From positions 1,364,001-1,428,000 of the forward strand of contig JAGMVK010000010.1 in assembly GCA_020747065.1 (NCBI GenBank): a stretch of DNA of 64,000 nt, in the 5' to 3' direction. This document shows, piece after piece, positions 47,206-58,524 of the stretch; position 1 is the first letter of the stretch, and the number at the start of each line of letters is the position of its first letter. A model generated the notes under the pieces. It was not told where the DNA came from. It saw only the letters and a list, made by a program, of their open reading frames with translations, and searched no databases. The position numbers and the translations under genes are program-made. Origin of the DNA: Cadophora sp. MPI-SDFR-AT-0126 (lineage: Eukaryota; Ascomycota; Leotiomycetes; Helotiales; Ploettnerulaceae).

Positions 47206-48933
47206 CTGAAGAAGTGGCGAAATGGATATCTTCCGGGCCCTCCAAAGCACCTAGCTGTGACCTCGATCGGGGCACGGCAATTTGAAGGCGCGATGAAGTG
47301 GAGGAAGACTCCGAGGAAGAAGAAAAGGGCGAGAGGATTCCGTGAGGACCTGCCAGACAGTTCGACGCGTGGGGTAGCCTTTCGGTGGGTGACGCGATTG
47401 CGGCTCGATGAGGGGCGACGAGATGGGCGAGACGGGTAAATCAGTTATCAAGACTTCTGGATGGAGATGTGTCTGATCAATTTGTCCAGGATTTTTTTCG
47501 TCTGAAGATCCAATTCCGGAGCTGTTGTTGCAGGTAAGTTGTTGTTGGAGATGTATCTGAAGAAGGAGCAAGCAAGAGTCATCGAATTTACACAAGATGG
47601 TTGTGGGAGCAGTGCTCCCGTCGAATCAGATTGCGCACATGGTCCGGCGATAGGAGAAAGAGAATTGGATAGGTCGGCATTTTCACCACCATCGATACTA
47701 GTCTCGCCTTCACTTACCTTTACTCACATTGATGATGGGACTACTACGCTTTGTTTGGATGCAGCAAGCAGCAATACCGAGGAGCAAGAGAGAGGGAATT
47801 GCGTTTATATGAAGATGCCCACCGCATCATACAGCGGTGAAGAGGTCGCGCTACTGTACGCGGCCAGCCACTCCACTCCCAGCCAGGGAGGAGTGGAGTA
47901 GAAGCCAATATTCCCAAAGGAGGAAGCTTTCGTTGTTGTTTTCATTACCTCGTTATTTTAAAGTTTTTGGAATCTCTAGCATCACGAATCGTCCTTCTTG
48001 TATCGGTTCTCGTTCATCACGATTCTCTATTGCACTGTTTTCTTTGCCTCGACACTTCCACGTATCTTTACTTGCCAATATCACAGCTCCCATTCGTTAC
48101 TCTGCTTTTCAATGTTTTCATATCATAATGGATGGCTTACTCATGGCCGCAGCTTGGTAAAAAGCGTCCAAGCTTCTCGCTTCTCTTTGTTCTATCGTGG
48201 AGACATCCTTTCCTGCTAGTCTTGATATGAACAAGTGCTTCGTGGTTATACCGGTGCTGATGAGAGTCGAAGTCGTAGAGGTGGCATCGTACAGTACTGG
48301 ATCGGAATGATGGACGTTCGATCCCCGCATGCCTCTTTCAAGCTGACTGCGAATACACATAAATATCACTCTGTTCAGGCTTCTTGAGATATCATCATTT
48401 AAGGCAACTGAATATACTGCCGACGCGAGAAATGCATTTTTGTCAAAGCTCTCAGAGGTATCTGATGATCAACAATGGAGACTGGCAACGATGGAAACTG
48501 GCAACGATGGAAACTGGCAACGATGGAAACTGGCAACGATGGAAACTGGCAACGATGGAAACTGGCAACGATGGAAACTGGCAACGATGGAAACTGGCAA
48601 CGATGGAAACTGGCAACGATGGAAACTGGCAACAATGGCCACATCACTTTCTACTATGACAATTTCATTCATGCTTCATCAAACATCAATCGCCCTTATC
48701 ACATCCAAGAAGAGGCTTGTTCTAAATACAAAGACACAACGAAATTTCAATCCCCATTGTTTCGTAAGAACAGAAAGACACAATGCCGTTCATAAGCAGC
48801 AAACCTGTCCTGGAACATCCGTAATTATCATAAATCCCAATCAACACAACAATCCAACTTTATTACTCAATACAACATACACACCAATTCCACCCATTTT
48901 TACTCATCAAGCACATCCAAATCCACATACACA
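47206..48933. other. Intergenic between divergent genes, with minisatellite
   Basis: About 1.7 kb upstream of both the IBTK-like gene and the Cys-rich hypothetical gene. Apart from the 16-bp minisatellite, no gene is supported. Confidence 0.55.
48470..48638. repeat. 16-bp minisatellite, 10 copies plus a partial one
   Basis: The unit is CAACGATGGAAACTGG. Nine identical copies occupy 48486-48629. They are preceded by a variant copy (CAACAATGGAGACTGG, 48470-48485) and followed by nine bases of a further copy (CAACAATGG). Because 16 is not a multiple of three and no frame contains a stop, all reading frames across it are open. The resulting peptide frames are artefacts of the repeat. It lies 296 bp upstream of the ATG at 48934. 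Confidence 0.97.
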
Positions 48934-49728
48934 ATGTCCATCATCTCCTCCCTCTCCTCCGTCACAAACATAACCCGCACTAGCATCCACACGGACTGCG
49001 CCACCGCCAACCTTGCCCGAATCTGCGACGATCTCGACTGTCTCTACCCCTACGGCCCAGCTTGCGAAGCATGTTGCATCGCACTGGACGTCAAGGAAGA
49101 AGCGAACCAGCGGCGCCGCCCTACAGAGACAGTCGCGGCTTGGGTCGAAGAGATCAAAGTCAATAGGGATATCACGGTCTATGCAGGGCAGGATTTCACG
49201 GGTGGTGCAGATGCGGCGGATCATGCTGATACGCTCGCTGAGAGGCAAGCGGCGGGAGAGGATGACTATGATTATGTGAGTGTAGGCGATGCTGTGAGTG
49301 AGCTGAGCGAGGATGATGAGGGTGGTTGTGAGACTGATGAGGAGGCTGAGGCTGATTTTGATGACTCTCGGTCAGATAGGACGCAATTCAGAACGTATGT
49401 TCACTCTCCTACCTGTACTTACCCCAACGACTCCTCTGGCTTACGGCCAGCCTCCGTTTCATCTGCCTCTGATGTGCTTGTACCGGCGACTCTTTCACCG
49501 TGGCTCAACACGGTCTTTGACAATACCCTCAAAGGACAGCTGGAGAACACCCATTTCGCTGGCGGTGCGAATGATGAGCAGGATCCTGACGTGGACAACT
49601 GTGAGTTGTGTGGAAGGCCACTGGGAGATCCGACTGATCAACATTATCTCAAATGCAAGTACGCACATGAGGAGCTCGAAAGGGTGGCAAAGTGGGGAGC
49701 GGCTTGGACTCCAAAAAGAAGAATGTGA
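48934..49728 (+). CDS. Hypothetical Cys-containing acidic protein, 264 aa
   Basis: Intronless frame with a good start context (CACACAATGTCC). Three parts are visible. Residues about 15-55 are Cys-rich (DCATANLARICDDLDC, ACEACCIALDV). Residues about 105-150 are very acidic (EDDYDYVSVGDAVSELSEDDE). A C-terminal Cys/His cluster at about 225-250 (CELCGRPLGDPTDQHYLKCKYAH) has zinc-knuckle-like spacing. The protein ends in a basic WTPKRRM. I do not recognise the family. A possible intron starting at 49395 was tested and discarded because it leads to an early stop. Confidence 0.7.
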   Translation: MSIISSLSSVTNITRTSIHTDCATANLARICDDLDCLYPYGPACEACCIALDVKEEANQRRRPTETVAAWVEEIKVNRDITVYAGQDFTGGADAADHADTLAERQAAGEDDYDYVSVGDAVSELSEDDEGGCETDEEAEADFDDSRSDRTQFRTYVHSPTCTYPNDSSGLRPASVSSASDVLVPATLSPWLNTVFDNTLKGQLENTHFAGGANDEQDPDVDNCELCGRPLGDPTDQHYLKCKYAHEELERVAKWGAAWTPKRRM

Positions 49729-52005
49729 GTGGCTAGTAGATATAGATCTTCTACATAACCAGTCTGAAGAAACCTTTTGAGCAAAATATGCTAAAGTCTC
49801 AAAACGCCACGTGATATGAATCTGAAAGTACCATAATTGAGCTTGAAAGAAACGAGAGAAGTGCCATCCGAACAAAGGGAAAGACTCTATGAAAGAATTT
49901 TAGACCCAATCGCTTACACGAATCGTATGAGCGATTTTTAGCCACTAGAAGTCCCAACCACGTGGTATAACAAGTCATGCGGGCTTCGGCGTCTTGATAA
50001 GACCACCCCGAATTGAAGGTTCGAATATTCTTGATACCGTCCATAGAATCAACGTGCCAGAGTCACTGTCCTATTGCTATGTGGCATTGTCCGTACTCAA
50101 GATTGTGGAGTACCGTACGATGTCCAAAGCTGTGCTAAACCATCAAATCTAGGCTCTCAACCATAATGTCCCGAAATGTTGCCCATGAGGTTCTAGTATA
50201 CTTCAGCTCTTGGTGCTGCCACAATTTGCAATTCTTAATCTTGTCCAATGGTAGGTGGTAGCAACTGAGCACATGATGTGCTCATTCTAAGCAGGGCTCA
50301 TTCAGCACTTGCTGACAGCCATCCGAAGAGGGCTTCATCTGTTTGTCGTGCTTCGCGAGATAGATAACTCTCCCGATCCCAACAATAATGCTGTCTAAAG
50401 TTCCACGGAAAGCTCAGCCAACTCGGCCAATGGGGTGTAATGATGGAGACAGTTCTCTAGGTGGAAGGCTAGTCCTGGTAAAAGGCAGACTTGAGATGCA
50501 AGAAGAGTGGGGAAGCTCCAAGGGGGAGGCAGACACGAGTAAGAAGGCAAATGCAAAGCCAATGGTAGCCAGGCACACTCATTACTCTCTGCTGAGATCT
50601 GATCTGTTGATATTGGATGGAGGATGGGATGGTCTGAAGCCTCCCTATCTGCCCCGAACGGATAATAATCGACCAGTCAGTCTGAGCGTAATCGGTGAGG
50701 CGAACTGTCCTGGAGGTCAGGATGAGGCAGGCAACGAGGCAATACCACTCGGTGTCTTCACTTGGGATTGATAGCTCGGATGGCGAGAAAGAGCCATCCG
50801 CAGACGCAGTGCAGCGCAGATGAGAGTACCGTGTGAGCTGGCTCCATGGTTCACTCGTTGGAATTGTTGCTATGTTCCTGTGGTGCAGCAGTCCTGCATT
50901 TCGTGGCGGCATCAGAACAGATCCGGAGCAGACAGACAGGCATGGCGGACATCACAGACATGACTAGGTCGGGGGCATCACATGCCTGTCTCGAATGGGG
51001 GATGGGAATGAATGGATGCAGGTGGGAGAGATGCTGGTCTTGGTGTTGAAGGTTGAGGGTTGGCTCTTAACGAAGGAGGTGTGGTTGCAGGGCAGGGCAA
51101 GGCATGCCCGTTGCATCTTAGCGGTTGCTGATAACGATTCGACTGACCCGGCTCTCGATCGGCTACCGTACAGTAGCGTAGCTCTTGCTCTTGTCAGTGA
51201 GTGAGGACTGCACAAAGACAAGCCTCTTGATTCGACCTCCAATCCCCTTTATAAATCACTGTATTGCATTTATCTCCTCGAGCTTCAAACTTTCACAGCA
51301 ATTCGTCTTGCTGTTGTGCTCAAGCTCGACTTCTATCACTGCAATTGCATCATCACTTTCGTATCATCATTTCCTTTCCGGTCGAGGTAAAGGTTGATCG
51401 ATCCAGACCAAACATAAGCGCTGTGATCCAGTCACGAGATAAGGTTAGACAGTACAGTACGGGTCCGGTCCCTGGGACTGACTCCCCATCTATCCCGTCA
51501 CACTAGGTCCAAGCATCATCATCAACTTATCTTCAAGTGAAAGGAAACCTCCACAAACGTCCTCGACTTCTCTCAGCTGTGACTCCCCCCATCAGCCACA
51601 CCACTCGAGGAGCCTTTTCAACAAAGATGTCCACCGTTGCCTGAGCTGTAGGCCCCCCAGCTACCCCTGCTATCGACCTGATTGGACTCACCGGAACCCT
51701 TCCAATACGTCCATTGCCAGCTCCAGCTCCATCCCCATCTCTCCTGCTCCTCCTTTGGTATTCCCTTCAGCACACAAAGGTGCTCATTCGAAAAATTCCC
51801 TAGTGATCAGACTACGATGGATGCCCAAATCATGAGGTATCCTGGTCCTGCTTCATTTCAAATCTAGCCCTACGATAGCTGCCGTTAAGCCTTGCATACG
51901 GGAGCAAGCACGCAAGAGCTTCTCGCACAAGCTGTGCTCCGTACAGCATCCCAAAACGACAGCATTCTCAGACTCGACGTCCTCGTCGAATACACAAGTC
52001 CCAAG
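49729..52005. other. Intergenic, long upstream region of ATG13
   Basis: About 2.3 kb with no supported gene. The final 700 bp is C/T/A-rich and is likely promoter and leader of ATG13. An open frame at 50388-50771 has no family features. Confidence 0.5.
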
Positions 52006-55000
52006 ATGCATCAACACCCTCGACCATCGCCGATTACAGCTTCGCCAGCCTCCTCCCCTAGAACAAACCCTACTCGAACGAACAACCCTAGAGAAGAAGG
52101 CTCGAGTTCGAACTCTAGGTTAGCAGCAGACATGCCGGCATACAACGAGGCTGATGAAGGCAGTGGGGATAGTGGTGTTATAGCTACAACTGGTCCAAGT
52201 CGAGATGTGGTGAAGAAATTGGACCAAATTATACAGGTAAGATCCACAGTTCATCAGAAACCCAGGAATTGGCATACTGATGAATTTGGCGGACTAGAAT
52301 TTCCACACGAAGGCTGCCTATCTTGTCTTACAATCTCGTATGCCATTACCCGTGGTATTCACTAAAGATGGGACGAAGAAGCTTAATAAATGGGTACGTT
52401 CCTGATAGCCTCTTCCTGGTTGCCTCCATAAACTGAACGCAAGTCATTGTAGTTCCAAATCGAAACCGACGACACAAGCGCTTTTAAGGACGACCTCAGT
52501 TTGTGGAAGACTTGCGGCGGATACCAGAATCGACCCGTACCGCTCATAATTGAAACATTTATCGACACATCAAATTTGACGACTAGTCAGAGCTTGGTCA
52601 TTGTTGACGATCAAGGGAAGAGATGGGATGTTCTAGAGGCATTGAACAGGTCAAGCGGATCAAGAGAAAATAGCGAGGTGATACTGGAGCGGTGGAAAAT
52701 CGAACTTAAAGATAGTCCTGGAGAAAGGACGCACGACTTTGGTTCTACATTACCCACAGTCTACAAGAAGTGCATTGTCTTCTTTCGCTCGTTGTATGCG
52801 ACGACCAAATTTGTTCCAGCTTGGAGATTTGTAAAGACCCTGGCGAAAAGCGGATCAGCAAACAGTTCGCTGCGTGTCAGTTGCCGTATCATGTCCGGTG
52901 ATGTTCAACGAAATCGATTCGATGCGCTTACTCATCCCCTATATGAGTATGGAGGCCCGGTCACAACGGACTATCTCCTCGGCACCACTGAGACTCCTGT
53001 AGGACAATTCTCAGCCGAAGTCTCGTACCGAAACGACTGTAATTTCCGCGTTGACGATTCTGAGGCACTGCTGAGCTCGAGGTTTATGGGTGCAGATGAG
53101 CATTTCTTCCAACCATCGCTAGGTGCCAAAGAGACTCGTCGTGGAGCCTCAAGAACTGTTGAAGTTGGATCTTTACCTGCGCATCGACACCAACAAGACG
53201 AAGAAACTGAGCCAATTCAAGCGTATGGAAGTCTTTCCACATTCCACGGCGATGCGCCTCCAGGGGCTTCAAGCCCAATTTCTGCTTTGCGAGCCGCCAA
53301 AACCATGGGCTCGGAAACGAGCTCTCCAACAGTGGGATCAGGATCAGCTCCCAAGTCCAGGCCATTGCAAACATCCAGAGCTTCGCTTATTTCACTGGAA
53401 GGCGTGACATCCGCGAGGAGGCCATCGTTATCGTTTCAGCCGTTCAAAGCGGGCTCCTTGTCTTCATCGCCAGGGCGTGGTAATCCATTTCAAAATCCAG
53501 GCGAAATGCCACCACAATCGCCGCAGTCATTACCGCGAGGCTCGGGAATTAGTGCACTGACGCAGGCACGAAACCGCTCTTCACTTACAGCTGGTATGCC
53601 TGCTACTCTTAGAGGTGGACCAATTGTACCTGATAATGCCGTCACACCTTCCGCTTCGAGCTCGCCAAAACCTACACCTCTAAGTAGGTATAGCAGTAGT
53701 TTCACCCATCGTCGTGGAAGATCGTCTTTTGGCGGGACCAGCAAGATTGTTGATGAAGACCAAGGGAGCAGCGGCAAGCAGAGCCTGTCGTCTTCTGTAC
53801 AGCCCGGCTCCGGTCTCCTTGCCGACTTAGGAGGAGGCGCGAGTTCAGACTCTTTACAGACCGATGACGATAACATCTCCGAGTTCCTGAAGTTGTTGGA
53901 TAGTAAGAAGACTTTACAGAGCTTTGAGCCTTCAGGAGAGGCATCTACGAAGCGAACAAGTGCCCAGTTGTCGAAATTCCAATCGATGCGGGAGTCGAAT
54001 AATGCACTGACAGAATCCATGTCGTCTTCGACTATGCTACATCGATCATCAAGCTCCTCAAGCCGACAATTGTCTAGTGTTCCTCCAATGGTGGCAGCAA
54101 CATCTATGTCCGCCTCGTCATCACCGGGTAAACCAGTATCGCCACATACTCCACATACACCGGCCATTCCTTCACGATTAAGCGCCAATTCTATTGCAGA
54201 GTACTCTGCAGAACCCCGGAGACTCAGCTACCGCAGTCGAACAGCGCCGGAGGCGCCACTGGAGGATGTTGCGGACGATGACCCGTCGAACGAGCGAGGG
54301 ACGAATGCAATCAACATCCCAACATCGCCGCGGACTTATTACCCCCATGCGAGGAGGTCAAGCTCTGTGGCACAGCAGCATCGGTCCATGGCTGTAGAGG
54401 AGGATCTTGGCGATCTGCCATTTGGCGTTCATCGTAGTATCAGTCTTGGTGCTGATGAACGCGAGCCACCAAGCCTCAGTGCCCTCCTCGGGATTAGTCA
54501 AGCTGCTGATCCTGTTGCATCAGCTTCGTCTCCTTCTCCCTCGCGGCTCCTGCAACCAGCGCCTCATCTAAAGGAGTCGTCTACTGCAATGTCTCGCCAG
54601 CCATCTTCTTCTCTTGAGGCTAATGATTCAGAAGTGGCGCAAATACCTAGGGGACAGTCAGCTGGCTCCATGAACTCGCCGTATCGCCCAAGACTAGGTC
54701 GAGGTGGAGGACGGGGAGTGACACCACCAACAGCATCTTCATCCAGTTTGATAGAACGAGCCAGCGGAAGCGGCACAAGCGAGAGGGCCAGCGGCAGACT
54801 CAGCTTCACAAGGACAGCTGGGGTGTACGAGCACGATGATGAGCCGCTGCTCTTCCAGATGAGCGAGATAGGGAGGGACAGTTCGAGAAAAAGTCTCGAA
54901 GACAATAGAGGAGGTGGGATGGTGGGTACCAGTGATCGACACGGCTTTGATGCACGAGGTGGAGGAGATTCCGGCTCGAGTAGTCGTAGACCCAGCCGAA

Positions 55001-55020
55001 GAGGTTGGCACGGGGAATAA
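52006..55020 (+). CDS. ATG13: Autophagy-related protein 13 (Atg13), 964 aa
   Basis: Regulatory subunit of the Atg1 kinase complex at the pre-autophagosomal structure. Exons are 52006-52236, 52298-52393 and 52453-55020. After a disordered N-terminus of about 70 residues comes the HORMA domain (about 72-330): KKLDQIIQNFHTKAAYLVLQSRMP, spread over the exon 1-2 junction, then WFQIETDD, SLWKTCGGYQNRPVPLIIETF and YKKCIVFFRSLYATTKFVPAW. The remaining 630 residues are Ser/Pro/Gly-rich and disordered, the part known in the family to be phosphorylated by TOR and to bind Atg1 and Atg17. Visible segments there include the SPGKPVSPHTPHTPAIPSR type and FLKLLDSKKTLQSF. The length is typical for filamentous ascomycetes. 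The start is the first ATG in frame with the conserved exon. Confidence 0.95.
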
Positions 55021-56180
55021 ATCCTGCATGCAGGTCTGAAGAGAAGCAAGAGAGCCGGTGGGATTCTTCAGCAAATACGTTTCAGCCATTGATGGGCGCC
55101 ATCTGTAACTGTTTTTAACATATTGCACAGCGACGCGCAAGCAAGCAAGCGACATTTCTGTCTGGTTCCGCGGATAAATAGCTGGAGTCTGGATCGGGCA
55201 TTCACAGGTTGCCTTTGATTTCGATATGCTTCGGCGCGGTGCGGTGCGGTCAAGGGGATGGCGGCCCTGGTTGGTTCTTCTCTTTACAATTTTTGGCGCG
55301 ACTTGATGTATGTTGGTTGATGCATATCTTGGAGCGACCAAGAGCAGATTATTTTCCAAATTGATATTGGATGGATAGGATTCGATACCTTGGATTGGAG
55401 TTTATAAGAGGCTGTTTTATAGGCGAACGATCATTGAGCTAAATCTGATGATAAACTTGAACTACTTTGAGGCTCATCCATTGTCGTCCCTGAGCTTTGC
55501 TACTTTTGCATGATGTTTTGACTTGGTGTGGAAATAATTTAGAGAAGCACCAAAGACCATAAACTATCTCTCCTTGGCGCATTAACCGTCATTTTCATTA
55601 TATTTATAAATATAAGAGACCTACCTCCATCGGTCAAAAGTTCTGGAAACTAAAGCCCTTCTGTCGATATCGGCTCTGCCCCTCGGTTCAGGTACTCGTA
55701 GCCAGCCGAGTTCGGATGTGGGGTAGTTGCGCCTTCAACTGCGACTTGATACTGAGATGCGAACCTGGGTTCGAGCACTTGGGCGTCCTGTTCATGCATA
55801 GGTAATCTGCATCGATCTCAGGTGGTATCTTCTCGCTTCTCAACAGTGCATGAATTCTGTTATTAATGCTACATTCAAAAAGTAAATAAATCGATACCCC
55901 TCCGGAAGTTTGAGCCGAGGATGCGGGGAAGCTGGGCTGAAGCTGGAGCTCGGTCTTGGAGGCACCCAACTTTCAGTCAGCTAGCAGCCAAGCCCCACAC
56001 CATCAATGACCTTTACACCGATCTCGTTCTCTCCTTCATATATTTTCATTCTCTGCGCCCGGCTACTGTTAATATACAATTGAAAAACATATCAAGTCTC
56101 TTTTCCAATTGCAGTATACGAGATACCACGTAGCCTAGAAGCTCTCTAACAGCTCTAAAGCTACCCCACTCCTGCTCAAG
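55021..56180. other. Intergenic, no gene seen
   Basis: This is the 3' flank of ATG13 and the promoter of the transhydrogenase gene. No supported features were found. Confidence 0.5.
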
Positions 56181-57845
56181 ATGGCCTCCGCGGTGCGTGT
56201 CGCTCCTACGGTAAGTAACCAGGGCATTCTTCCCAAGCTCCAGCGATTCTAAAATGTAACAGCGAGCGGCTCGAGCAATGAACCTCCTCCGCACAGTCCA
56301 ATACACCCATCCACCTAGCTGTCCCTGCCACGGCAACCCTTCTCATCACCACCACCACCAACCCTCCTCTGGGCTCCTCTCCCACGCCAAGCGCAACCTT
56401 CAACGCAACTATGCCACCCCCGTTGACCTCTCCCGCCAGAAAGAATATGCATTCGAGATGGCTGCTTCCTCAATTAGGTTCGGACCGGGCGTTACAAAGG
56501 AAGTCGGCATGGATTTCAAAAATATGGGCGCGAAGAGGGTGTGTGTTGTGACGGATAGTGTGGTGCGGAATCTGGATGCTATGAAGCAGGTTGTGGAGGG
56601 GTTGACGAGGGAGGGTGTGGAGTTTACGATTTTTGACCAGTGTAGAGTTGAGCCGAAGGATAGCTCGTGAGTCTATTTCCCCAAGCCAACTGACAAGTCT
56701 CTAACTGGGAGCAAAGTATCAAGGAGGCAATCGACTTCGCTAAGCCATACCAACCAGATGCATTCCTCGCTGTAGGAGGCGGATCAGTCATCGACACGGC
56801 CAAACTCATGAATCTGTACACGTGCTATCCTGACGCTGAGTTCCTCGACTTCGTCAATGCTCCTTTGGGAAAGGGATTGCCTATTGACAAGCCATTGAAA
56901 CCTCTCATTGCTGTCCCCACAACAGCAGGCACCGGATCCGAGACAACAGGAACAGCAATTTTCGACCTGGTCTCAAAACGCGCAAAAACCGGGATCGCGC
57001 ACCGCAATTTAAAACCAACTTTGGGGATATGTGATCCTCTGAATACTCGAACAATGCCATCAGCTGTCCACGCGAGTTCAGGGTTGGATGTTTTATGTCA
57101 CAGTTTGGAGAGTTGGACTGCTATCCCTTACTTTGAACGGATACCACGACCACAGAACCCTATCAACAGGCCGGCATACCAGGGCGCTAACCCCATCAGT
57201 GATATTTTCTCACTACAAGCTCTCAGAAGCACAGTCAAGTATCTACCGCGAGCCACCAAAGACCCCGAAGACCACGAAGCTCAAAGTCAGATGCTACTAG
57301 CTGCCACTCTAGCAGGCGTCGGATTCGGAAACGCAGGCGTCCATCTCTGTCACGGTAAGCTCATCCTTGAATTTTACTATTCACCTGAAAATCCTCACTA
57401 ACGCTATCCACCAACAGGAATGTCCTATCCCATCTCCGGCCAAAACCCCGGCTACAAACACCCCGGCTACCAAGTCTCCACGCCCATCATCCCGCACGGC
57501 GTATCCGTCGCCGTCTCCGCACCCGCCGTCTTCCGCTTCACCGGGCCCTCGAACCCCGAACGACACCTCCAAGCCGCCGAAGCCTTCGGCGTCGACATCT
57601 CGAACGTCAAGAAAGAGAGCGCGGGCGAAGTCTTGGGCGAAGCGCTCGAGAAGTTCCTAGCTGAGCTTGGGGATCAGCCGAGGGGGCTGAAGGATCTCGG
57701 GTTCAAGAGGGAGCATTTGGATGATTTGGTGGAGGGCACGCTGCCGCAGAAGAGGGTGCTTATGTTGGCGCCGGGGTTGGCGGAGGAGGTGGGGGAGGAG
57801 AGGGAGCAGTTGAGGGCGCTGTTTGAGGATGCTATGGAGCATTGA
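56181..57845 (+). CDS. Hydroxyacid-oxoacid transhydrogenase, mitochondrial (iron-dependent alcohol dehydrogenase family, ADHFE1-like), 499 aa
   Basis: The family couples oxidation of 4-hydroxybutyrate to reduction of 2-oxoglutarate in mitochondria. Exons are 56181-56210, 56263-56666, 56717-57354 and 57418-57845 (1500 nt). The N-terminus (MASAVRVAPTRAARAMNLLR) is Arg-rich without acids, a plausible mitochondrial presequence, and is followed by a five-histidine run (PSHHHHHQP). The catalytic domain shows YAFEMAASSIRFGPGV, VCVVTDS, GGGSVIDTAK (165-174), PTTAGTGSE, SAVHASSGLDVLCHSLESWTA and GVHLCHGMSYPISG. The histidines in the last two segments fit the metal ligands. The insert NPINRPAYQGANPISDI is typical of this subfamily. 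Length and motif order match ADHFE1 homologues. Confidence 0.95.
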
Positions 57846-58524
57846 GGGGTTCCGCGGATGCTTTTAAGCGAGGATTTGGCGTGAAATTTTGTAAATGGGG
57901 AACTTGGAAAGTCGATGTATTCACTCTTAGTAGGCCCTTTGTATAAAGCATGTCGCTTGTTTATCTGAACTCCTTAGCGAAAGTCTCAACAACAAAATTG
58001 ACAACAGTGCACATTGGTCTGTCTCTTATTCTGGCATCTATATCACAGACTACTCCGATAATGAACTTTACGCAAGTCTACCTCTTGACTTCCGTCGATT
58101 GTAAGTATAGCACTACCAACCAATTTCAAGCACAAGTTCAATCCTGCATTTCAGCACCAACCAAAACAAGAACAAGATCAATCCACTAAGGAAAGCAATG
58201 CCGTTGACGAAAGTAAGCTATGAAGAAATCTGGTTGTTTGGACGATTGCAATCCGGGGTCGGAGATAAGGAAGGGAACAGGGGAAGAATCAATGGTATTT
58301 GCATTAAGATGCTCAACGTGGTTCTCAGTTCCGAGTTCTGAGATCACATGATTACATTTGAATGAGAAAACAGTCTTTGTCTCATCAACATTGCTGTCTG
58401 CCTCCCTGTGCTGAATCTGAGCCCATAATCTCACCACCGTCCTTCGAAAATGCTTGTCGCTAACTAACTACCCTTCCCTTCTTACATACAAAGAATCAAC
58501 ACGCCCCATAGCAAATCCTTAAAG
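57846..58524. other. Intergenic between convergent genes
   Basis: This is 3' sequence of the transhydrogenase and HSE1. No gene seen. Confidence 0.5.

Noticed and set aside
48440..48973. Repeat-peptide open frames across the minisatellite on both strands
   Set aside because: A 16-bp stop-free unit keeps every frame open. The predicted peptides simply cycle through the repeat and lack any context of a gene.
49395..49450. Possible 56-bp intron in the Cys-rich hypothetical gene
   Set aside because: Splicing shifts into a frame that stops within a few codons and removes the C-terminal Cys/His cluster.
50388..50771. 127-codon frame upstream of ATG13
   Set aside because: No recognisable features. 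A longer antisense frame overlaps it, as expected by chance in this composition.
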